Source of the DNA: Amaurobius ferox
Taxonomy: Eukaryota > Arthropoda > Arachnida > Araneae > Amaurobiidae
Reading direction: 5' to 3'
Assembly: GCA_951213105.1 (NCBI GenBank)
Contig: OX578146.1
Span: forward strand, 48,763,275 to 48,827,274
DNA length: 64,000 bases
Every line of letters begins with the position of its first letter. Positions within the stretch are counted from its first letter, which is position 1. The notes under the pieces were generated by a model. The model was not told where the DNA came from. It ran no database searches and saw nothing but the letters and a program-made list of their open reading frames with translations. The position numbers and the translations under genes were made by a program. Below are positions 36,001 to 48,000 of this stretch, in pieces.

Positions 36001-39000
36001 CAGTTTCCAATTTGGGAGCATTTAAAGGTAAATTGTTACAAATATACTTCATTGAATTACTTTTTATCAAATTGAATAATTTTAGTAAATATGTTTAATC
36101 TGCTTTGCTAGCTTTAATAAATATGTAACTAGACTTGTATTGGCACACATCAAACATGTGATAAAATGAAAATTGTTAAATATGAACTTTTTAATCAAGC
36201 ATAAAAAATATCTTATATCATGTCATTTTTTCTGAATATCCGATGATTGTCAATTTTGTGTCCCTTAAGCTTTAAAAACATAATCTTAGTAAAATATGTC
36301 TGTCTCTGTATGTGTGCTTTCTGTAGCAGAAAATGAAAGTTTCAGATAACCATGAAATTTGATACTGGAATAGCTGAACTTCTGGTACAACAGACCTCAT
36401 TGAGTTTTTGTTTACATGTGAGTTAGTTTTTTTAGTTATTTTATGTTAAAGTATGATTTTGATCAATTTTCACAGAAATCAGTTCTTAGCAATCAAAAAT
36501 ATTATCACAGAGTTTCCGTCTTGACATCACTGGAAAGATTGAAGAGAGCACTCTTTTTAACTGTATTTAAACCAAATCCACAGGACAATTTCTTCATATT
36601 TTTTAAATTTATGTTTAAATACATTAAAATATGCATTTTTTAGGTTATCATACTTATTTTGCTGCATCCGAAAAGAGAAGATTAGCACAATTTTAGTACT
36701 CGTTTTTATGAGTATATTTATTACTTGCTATTTTTGGCACAAATTTAATTATTAATATGAATGAATTTTTAAAATGTTTCCAGTTAGTGTATAAAAACGA
36801 GTTATGCATAGTGCATACTTTGTTTTTCAATGTTAGTTTTAATTTTCATGTAGAATGAAAACAAACCCATATGTTTTTCTGGCATGCATTTAATTGTTAG
36901 TATGAATGAAAATTGCGGTCTCCTGTTAGTGCATAAAAATGAGTTATATATAATGCATACTTTGTTTCCCAATGTTAATTTCAATTTTCATGCAGAAAAA
37001 AAATTCTTCCACATGTCATTTCTCACATGTAAATTTAATGAATATGCATTAAAATTCCATTAATCATGTTAAACAGCTCTATCATTCATTAGAAATTTTA
37101 AACATTTCCAAGAACTGATTTAAAACAGTAGTTTCTTGAAATTATAAAGTTAAAATTTTTTTTTGTAATCTGAAAATTGACGATTATCAAATATGTTGTT
37201 GTTGACAAATGTTGGTCGTTTAGCTGCTAGGCAATTAGACAACGAGCTCGCCAGTACTTCTCTATCAATTATCAAATATTCAGCCATATAACAGGAGTGT
37301 CCATAATGTTGACTGCATACACATTTTTGAATGATCTTTAAGCTAAAAAAGCTTGTGAAATGTAAAATATTATGCAAATAATGTTTAGTATTATATTTTC
37401 ATAGAAAATATTTTTATTATCTCAATTTTTGGAAAAGTATATTGCTGATGGATTTTAATTCAAAAAATAGACATTATGCAAAATTTAGTGAGCATCCATA
37501 TATAATTATGCTTTTCAAAATATATTTTATCTAGTCTCAAAACCTGATTTTAAGGAGGTAGTCCAAATCTTGAAATTATATTTCCATTGAAGCAATGAGC
37601 ATCTGTAAATCAGTTCCATTCATGTTAGAGTTCACCACCACCACCAAACAGCTGTTTAACTGCAGTGGTAGTAGACTGTTTTACATCAATGACATCAAAT
37701 TTATAGAACAAGGTTGGAGAAATGGTGCCAACTGTATGCTATTTTTGTTGCCAACAGATGTAAAATTAATTTTCATCTGACTGAGTATGTTGGCACATTT
37801 AAAAGGTTAAGGTCTTGTAAAAAAAAAAAAAAAAAAAAAAATTCCAAAATAAGGTAATGATCTGGGAATGTACACAAAATCTATTTGCCCATATTTTTCC
37901 ATCCGAGATGCTGTTTGGTCATGAATATGTAACTCAAAGAGTAATCAATGTTTTCACTTATAGCATGTTTGACTTAGGACAAGATGTAAAAAAATCTATT
38001 GTAAAACAGTTGTAGCTCACCAATTATTTCTCACCAGACCATCCAATATCATAAAATGAAAAATATACTCAATATCATTAAAGTAAATGAAGATCTTTTT
38101 CAAATTTACATTAGAGAACCAATGAAACCATTATAGAAGCTGTAATATGAGCATCTCTTGAGATATTAAGGTTTCTTTCAAATCTCCATTATCACCAATA
38201 AATAAATTAATAAATAAATTTATTCATAAATATCACATTAAAATATAACTCTAAGAACTATGCAAATTTTGAAAAATAAAATTGTTTATGATTTTTCACT
38301 TGTTCTCATTTGGAAACATAGATGTATAACATTTAGTTTTTATTAGATACAAACTAATTGCTGTTGTTGCATTAAATCTTTGTTTTTGTTTTGTTTTTAT
38401 GCACAAATTCTGAACAGTTCTAAATAAATTGACCAAATTTAACTGAAATACTTATATAAAACAAATTATACAGGTGTTAATTAGTATAATAATCAAAGAA
38501 AGAAGTGAGAGAAGAAAAGGAGCGAGTAATCTATATATTGAAATTTACTGAAAAACAATTACATCAATATAAGGATTGCCACAATAAAACATAAAACATC
38601 TTTCCGAAAGATTTTGTTAAGAAGTTTATTTTTTTTAATTTAAATTGTTCTTTTATGTTCAATACTGTTACCCATTATATTCGGGGAAGCACTGTTTGTT
38701 CTACCTTTTTTCGCACTCGAAGCACATTTTGTGTGTGTGTGTGTGTTTCTTTTAGGTGGCATACTACAAAACGCCCTTTGGATAATGAAATTAGATAATA
38801 TGTATCTGATTTCCTCATAGACTATTCTGAAAAGTAGTGTTTTTAAAGTTGAGGAGTTCCTCTACAATTAAAAATCATATTGAATATTTCATATCTGATA
38901 CGGCACAGTTCGATATCAATATCTACTAACTTTAGTTGTTCGGAAAATCTGCAGGAGTGGATAAAAGAAACAAACAAAAATATAGACTTGCGTATATAAT

Positions 39001-42000
39001 TTTCTTATATTGCCTCTTCCATCAGACAAAATTGTGAAATTAATTACTTAAACGGTTACACCCCACATGGGGAACTCAGAAAGTTGAAAACCCAAGCCTA
39101 ATATCTAAATAAATACTATATTGAGCTATGGCAATATAACAATTTATAGCCTCCCCCGATTAAAGGGGTGGGGGAAGGACTTCGAAGAGGAATCAGAAAT
39201 TCTCTTGATCTCTTTACAATTGTTAAGACAGCTATAGAAATTTTAAGCAATAATATATTATAGTCGACGCAAAGGAACATAAGTACAGAATTTGACTAAT
39301 TTTGCACTCGAAGCATATGAATTACACCAATGTTCCCAAATGTAAACATTGACATTTTATGCATAGTTAACAGATTTCTTGTTTATTATAATTTCTCATA
39401 TTTATTCATTAAAATGATCCCAAATTTAGTGATACATTTGGCCCAATATCACCAACTTGGTAAATTTGTGGAAATGTTGCTAAGTTGGTAAATATTTCAG
39501 TATCTCTGAAAATTTAATTTATTTCATATCTCTGTCACTCTGCAAGAATTGTTAATTTAATATTCTTAATTTATAATGTTGCAAGCTTCACTGTTTTAAG
39601 GAACAGGTACATTTTGTTCAGTGGTCTTGTGGTCTTTTAAAATTTGTATTTTGTTAGTGTGGGGTGTGTGGTGTGTCGTAAAAAATTGTATTTTGTCAAG
39701 GTGTTTTGTAGTGATTATTTTGTTAAGAGTCACATAATGAATAATAATATTTATTGGGAGAAGTGTTGGTATTTTAGGAGCACAAACACTGTAGATGGGA
39801 AATAATTTTTTGTCTAACTTTATGCACCTCCCATCAAATTACAGGCTTAATATCTAGTTTGTCCCAAAACTTAATTATATTTCACCTTCCTTCAAACTGA
39901 AATCTTTGCATTATTATTCTCTATTTTGTTTTCTGCTTTTTTTTTTTAATTTGTTGAAAACTTGATTTTGTAATGTATTTTTTATTTTCTGATCAGAATT
40001 GCATATTGTATTTATGAGAAGATAGTTATAAGCAGATGCTTAAAAATCAATAGTTTATTGATTTCTGCATTTTGGCATTGTGAAAGAAATAAAAAAAATA
40101 TATTCATTTTTTCTTGTATTTAATGTACAGAGTGATCAAAAAGTAACATACATCAAATTTTTGATTAAAAAGTAACGTACATTAAATTTTTGATCAAAAA
40201 GTAACATACATCAAATTTTAAAATCATACAATGTACTGAGAATTTTCTTTTAGTTAGATAGCATTTATATACCCAGAAATATTGTATGCTGTTTTAATTA
40301 CATCAGAGCATAATTACAAGACCTCTTTTTTATCATTTGAAGAATATGATGTTTTCCCAGAGTGAAAGAATTTTTATTTTAGAGCAGTATTTCTCTGACT
40401 AGTCTTATGAGAGTGTCATTGAAAAATTTCGGAAGAAATGCCCATGCTCTAAAGCCCCAAGCAATTTAACAATTACAATGTATTCTGAATCGAAATGGAA
40501 GATCTGCCATTTCTCACTTTGTCTACAACAGATCCAGTTTCTTAAAAATGCTATAGTAACCTTGTAATTGTTGAATTGTTAGGCATTTTAAAGTATAGAT
40601 ATTTTTCTTCAATTATATTCTCATAAAAATGGCTAGAGATGAGGGAGGGGCTAGGAAATAGCTAGAAAATGGCTTCATGGTTCTAAAATAAAAATATTTT
40701 ACTATGGGAAAACATCATGTTCTTCGATTGATAAAAAAGAGGTCTGTAATGATTGTTTAATGTATTAAACACAGACCATATTTCTGTTTAAGAGTATAGT
40801 GTATTTAAGGGTATATTAGTGCCATCTAACTGAAAAAAAATTTACTATTTCAATTTTTTAGTACATATATGATTTTAAAATTTGATGTACATGACTTTTC
40901 AATTACTTTATATTTAATATTCTTGGCTGTTGAGTGTTAGTTTGCTTCTATGGCATAAAAATGTTTCCTTATAACTTCTACAGTATATATATTTTCTTTC
41001 TAGAGTATATGGTCAGATAGACAAGGGTTCTATGTCAAACCTTGGCAGTCCTCTCTCTGTGGAGCTTTAGCAGGTACTACTTTCTTGCTCATTTAAAGGT
41101 ATTAAAATAATATGAATAATTAAATATGATAATGAATAATTAAACTATTTTTAATACCATTGCATTTATGTTAGCATATATTTTAACCTAATGACCTCTT
41201 TTACTTTTTAGGAGTGTCTGTACTATGTAAATGCAAAAAATATAATTTTTACAATCAGTTTGTCTGTCTGCATGTAACACCTCAAAATCCACCAGGCTGA
41301 TTTTTAAAAATGTAATAGACATGTAGAGATAATTTTGTCATGCCAAATAAAATTTATTAAAATAAGTTAAAATTTAAAAAAGTTATAAGTAATTTTATAT
41401 TTTCATTGGTAATTTCTTATGGAAGAAAAAGAGTTCTTGAATTGAGCCAAACAAATTCCAATAAACCTGTGTTTCCATTCAGTGTTTTGATATGTGTAAT
41501 ATAGTCTGTGGTTAATTAAAATTAGTTTTAAATAATAACATTATGTAACATAGGGTAAAGTAAAGAATTTGACTTTACACACAACCAATAATAAACTAGA
41601 TCGCAATGTAAAATGCTGCACAAATAAGGTTTAGGAAGCAGATGTGCATTTTGGAAATAATTGGGTTTCCTGTATAAATGTGAACAAGCTTAGGCTTGGG
41701 CATTCAGGCATGTATATCACTGTAAATATACTGGTGTCCAAAATTATGTTTACATACATAAAAATAAGCTATACAAGCACTGTGCATGAAGTATGTTTCC
41801 CTGCAAACTTCTGTAATTCAAGATTTGAGTTTGTTTATCGACTCAAAACAGTATTTTATGGCTCTGAAGTATTATTTGGAAAGATGCTTTGAGGTGGTAA
41901 GCTGTTGGTTGTTTAGAGGACCTAAAAATATAAATTAATTCAATTATATTGAAAGTTATTGAAAAATCAGTATTTTGGGGCATATAAAGATAATTCTGGA

Positions 42001-45000
42001 CAACAGTAGATTATAGTATTTCAGTGCATATCAAATGATTAATTATGACATTTTGACAAAATCTGCTCGGCGCTATAATGTTAGAAATTTCAATCTTACA
42101 TCAAAATTTGAAGAAATTTCTTGAATTAATATCCAACTCAACCTAATAAGAAATGCATTGAGGTAAATTATTGTATAAATATTCAGTCTCAACTTATTTG
42201 TACTTTTATTAATTTTATTAAGAAATAAAAAATCTAAATATCTAAATGTTTTTATAGGTTCTGTGGCTGCTGCTATTACAACACCTTTAGATGTTGCTAA
42301 AACAAGAATAATGTTGGCAGAGGTTTGTATTTTAATATTTTCTACAATTTTAAATATATTTTGTTTGTTGTGTAATATATAAAAAGCTCATAAGTGCAAA
42401 GGTGAATAAAAAAAAAAAATTGGCGGTGACTCCAGTCTGATGGAGCTGAAAATTACATTTTGTAAAATAAAACTCCAGTAAAGTTCAATTATTTACAAAT
42501 TTTCAAAGTGCTACATGTTACTCGTTAACTGTTGTGCTCGTTAACTGTAGTAGCTAGTCCATTTAGTTTTCTACCCAATTTCATCTGCATACTTCTATAA
42601 TAGACTTCACATCAAAATAAAATTATTTTATTAACTTACTTGGCAGTATATAAATTAAACATATAAGCAACATGTCTGACGAGATTTTACATTCAAGTTA
42701 ATCTTTAAACTTGTCTGGCAGCATATAAATACATAAATTTCCATCCATTCAGTTCAAACCTCATCAATCATTAAACATCTTTAGAATCCCCAGGCTCATT
42801 CAACCTCCTAATTTTTTTTAAACAAAGTAAAATATCTCATGTTTATGTACCAATATTTCACCAAGGAGTAAGTAAACAGATTGAGCTTCAACAATCGTGA
42901 CATTTTAAATATTACAGCTTTCTCGCCCATTGGGAAACCCAGGTTAAAATACTAAATATCAAATTATAACCACTATACTCTGAAAACAAAGAGCTGAATC
43001 CAAAATCCAATTATATACACTTGCAGGCTTTTAAAAAGCTACAAATTCTTACTTATTTTCTTATAGCTAATACTTCTAATTTTTTAGATATAAGCATTAT
43101 AAACTTGAAAAACGGAAAATTTTCAGTATTCTTCAACTTGACAAGACTATTACTCGAAAACTATAAGAGCTTTTTTTAAAATATAAATATAGATTTAGAA
43201 ACTAAATTTCCTAATGAATTTTTTTGCCATTTACTATTTATATCTATATATTTTATAGTTCTGAAGATAATTTGAGTGAAAGTAAGAAAAATGAAAAAAG
43301 CACTCGCTTGATCAGATGCTTTTTGAAATTTGTTTGAAAAAAAAATATTTAAAATATTAAAAAAATTTAAATTATTTATATATATTCGTCATCTGGACCA
43401 TATTTCCAACAAAACAAAACAAAAAAAGTATTTACATTTTTATCCATTAGGTTTGAGATATAAGCATCCAAAGTCTGTACATTTTTCTTAAAGTTCCAGT
43501 TTTCTCCACAGAAACCCCAAGCATAGCTCCTATTCACATCAAAATACTTTTTCTGATTTTTTTATACTGTCTTTGAAACGTAACAATAGGGATAAAGTTA
43601 AGCCTTGGAAAATTTCATTTTGGTTAACTTTTGATTTCTTATTGCGGTGTTCAAAAGTTTTTAGCATTTATTTGGGCATTTAGAAGATTTTTATTTCTAT
43701 TGCATCTGATTATTATCATTTTCGACTTCTAGTATATTTCTGAACTAAACTATTTGAGCCTATGGAATTTATAGTACATCTCCTGTACCAAAATGTATTG
43801 GAAATTTACCTTCAAAAGATAACCGAAATCATCACTTGAACTGGAAAATTTCAACATTTTTTTTTTGTCAAAGTACAGCAATGTTTTTCTTCTTTTATTT
43901 TTTTACTATTCTGGAGTAGTGCATTTTTTTTATAAATTATGTACATAAAACACAATTACATTTTATTTCTTGAAAAATTTGATAGTTTTTATTTAAGTAT
44001 CTCATTTTTGAGTAAGATGGTGTATATAGAACACAGTTTTGTCCTTTATATTTATATTTATATTTATTTTTTGAAAAATTTGAACCCTAGTTTATCCCAG
44101 GAATAAACTGTTTGAATCTCTTGTGTTTATGCATTCATGTAGTATGGAATCTTTAGTACATCTCCAGTATCGAAATGAGATTGGAAATATTCAAGCTTAA
44201 TCATGAAAGAGAACTGAAATTGTAATTTTAATTGGAAAACTTTGACAGCTATGTTTGATGAATGCATTCAAAATTTATATCAGAGAGGAAATCATTTACT
44301 GAAAATCTGGTACTTTGAGCAAGACTATACCCCTTCCCTTCTGATATTTCTGCCTACCTTTTATTTCTAATTCGGCTTTATATTAAGCATGATAAGGTAA
44401 TGAGAAGCTATTCAGAAAGGAAGTTAGGCTTGGACGAATGCATCATACTGAAACTGTGTACTTAAAAACCAAATTGTTAACTATATAGGCATCAAAGTCA
44501 TAGAAACAATCAAACAATATGCAATCAAAGTCACATAAACAATAATATTCTGCATACCCACATACCCACTTGATGTTATTCAAGTGTGTATCTATTGTAA
44601 AATGTTGTGAAAACTATCTATTCAGTTCATATTTATAAAGTCTCATGTAAAAAACATCAGTCTTACTGGTGTCAAAAGAGAAATTAAAAAAGGGGCACCT
44701 CAGTCAGAGTTAAGTAATTGAACTACTGAATGTTCAGTTACTTATTAATTTTAAGTAACAAAACATTTCAGTTTTAGAAAGCATCAAGAAATGGCATGTT
44801 TCTTTCATTTCAAGTAATAAATTTTATAGGGTATAATAAATAAAGAAAATAATTTTAATATATTCTTGTTCATCGCCCAAAAGCTTTGACATTGTTAAAT
44901 TAGTCCATTGTTCACTTCAAATGTTTAATTTGCTGATTATAAATTTCTGGAGCTAATTCTTCCCAATTAACAAATTTTAAATGGCATTAATTCAATTTTG

Positions 45001-48000
45001 AATTTCTTGTAGCCTCTCATCTGCATGTTAATAAAACAAATGATTCTAATTTAGAATCTAACAGAATGTTTTAGAAATATTCTTGTTCTCTTTAAATGTA
45101 TAAATTTTAGATATGCTATCAAAATGTACATTAACTAGTCTTCTAATTATTTTTTTTAACTGGTATTAGTCTAAAAATATATCAACACTATTAAAGCATG
45201 TCCAACCATGTATGTATGTTAGTTTATATGTTAATATATATGTATGTTTCACAATTTAAAATGTGAATTCTCAATGTATTATCAGTTTTTAATGGTAGAT
45301 AATTATTTTGGCATATTCCCCAAAACTTGTGAAAATAAAACTAATGGATTTTTAATCATTTGTTGAAAACCACCCTAAAAGATTGTGCTTGATTTTCTTT
45401 GGCGGTTGACTTTAATCTAAAGTCTGGGTGTCAAGACTCAGATAGAATCCTTTAGCAGAAGTTCCAGGCTACTTGCTGTCAAGTTTTCAAAGTTAATATG
45501 ACCTTTTGCAGAAAGTAACTCTCATTGATATCCTAATTGTACTAAAATTTTCATGAGCATCTCCAATCTCATCCAAATTTCAAGTTTCTCAGACATTCCT
45601 AAGTTGAATTTTAATAACTTCTGTACTTAGACAAATTGACTTTTAGAGGGAATAAGCTACTAGCAATCCACCAGCAGAACTTTCTTTCTTTCGACCCAAA
45701 CCATCTGACCTACCTGAAGGTGTGAGGTATCTGTTTGGATGACCGGATCAGCCGAACTTGAAGAAGTAACTCTCAGCTATATTTTTCTGTGTGTACTGTA
45801 CATCATACAATAGTGCTACTCAAGAGTTTGGCGAGCATGTTAAAAGTCAACCAGATCCAGTTAGTTGTTCTTTTGTTTAATGTTCTGCCAAGGTTTATCA
45901 CAGTTTTTAGATTTTAGTTGTTTCCACTACTATTGAATATCGTACTTATACTGCGATCTACAAATAAGGTGGGAAAATTGTACATATAGCATAGACTTTG
46001 AGACGATTAATATGTGATAGTGTACACTTATTAGTATCCAGGCGTTTGATGCAGAGCAAATAGCTAATGATTAGATTTTTGCAAACTTGGTTACTAAGGC
46101 AAGAATGAGGGAAGAATTTTACATTGAATTTAAATTGATGTCTCTTATCATAAATAGTAGTATCGAATGAGTTACTTTGTATATAAATGGTGATATCAAG
46201 ATAATTTACAGATTTGGAAGGGTGGGATTCATTAGGTATTAACTAAAGATTGGATGGATAAATATTAAGTGAATCATATGTAGTATGAAAACAAAGAATA
46301 ACATCATTAATGTAGTGAAAAATAGAAATGTTATGAGTGAACAGTGGATTGTATTTCGTAAAAGTAAAGATATATATTGGCGAGCATATATATACATGTA
46401 CAGGGTGATTCAAAAGTTCGGAGCAAAAGTAAAGTGCTATAAAAAAAATATCTATGGGTCAGAGAGACATGCGGTTTGCAGATTAATATTCACTGTAGTG
46501 GGGAATTTTGTATGGCATGAAAAAAAAAATAGTTCAAAATCTCGACACTAGGGGGGGGCGCTGCTGCAAATAAAACAATGTGAGGTAATAATTGTAAAAT
46601 GAGATATTTTATTTCGGCATGATTTACAGCTGCAAGCGCTCAATAGGGTCCACCACCACCACATTCCAGTATTGAGTGCAGTCGCTGTATTACGGCTGAT
46701 ACAGCATGAAACAGCATATCAAAGGGAATGGCTGCTACCTCCTGCTGTAAGGCGTCTTTCAGTGCTAGTAAGGACTGGGGATTTCTTCTATAGACCCGTG
46801 ATTTTAGGTATCCCCATAGCCAGAAATCACAGGGTGTGAGATCTGGGGTGTGCTATGCCTGCTCAGTAGGCGATTGGTGCCAAATGTTGACCATAGCAAC
46901 TCTATCACTTGACGTGCCATGTAGGGTGGTATTCAATAATGTTCTTGTCTGATCCTAATTTTGCGTTGCGTGAGCGATATGCATAAGTCACCTCCATGGC
47001 TTTATCTGCCGCAGCGCCCCCTAGTGTTGAGATTTTGAACTAATATTTTTTTCATGCCATACAAAATCCCCCACCATGGTGAATATTAATCTGCAAATCA
47101 CATGTCTCTCTGACCCATAGATATTTTTTTATCACGTTTTACTTTTGCTCCGAACTTTTGAATCACCCTGTATATATAGTATATGTATATATATATATAC
47201 ACACATATAATAGGCAAATCTAATGCATAGTTGAAAAGCAGAAAATAAAATTATACAAATGTAATCCATTGTACCTCACTCTTTCCTACTACTTTAAAAA
47301 AATTATGTAATCAAAAATGTGTTTTTATATTTAGTTTTAATTTATATTGATTGTGTTGCAGAAAGGTACTTATACAGCTAAAGGAGATATTCTTCCTGTC
47401 ATCAAAGAAGTTTATAAAACTAAAGGATTTAATGGGTAAAATTCGAAACATTTGTTTTAAGTATATTTTTTATGAAATGTGTAGCAATATGTTTAATCTG
47501 AATCTAGGCTTCTTGTTTATTCATGTTAGTAATTAGTCAGTTTAAAATTCACATCTGATTAAAATGAAAAAATAATTTATCTATTTCTGAATCAAAGCGC
47601 TGAAGCAGTCCATAATGCTCATTGATGAAATTGAAATTAATGTTTTCATTGTTTTCAACACTATTGGTTTTTAATATAATAGATATTCTTTCTTCTATGC
47701 TGTCACTCACATTTTAATCACTTTTGGTAACATAAAACAAATTAATTAAACTGTATTTGCTTTTAACAGGGTTGTCTAATGGTCTAGTGAAACTAGTGTA
47801 ATTACTAATTTAATTTTATTATTTTTATAGAACTTATCGTAAAGTTCAATTCAATTAATGTGGGTATGTTACAGTGTTTGATCTACAGTATTACACCAAT
47901 CCATTTTTCACTCTATCACTTATCATTGATAATTTGTTTCAACTAAATCAGTGTTTTTTAAAGTGTATTCTGCAGAATCCCTGAGGTTTTGCAATATGAT

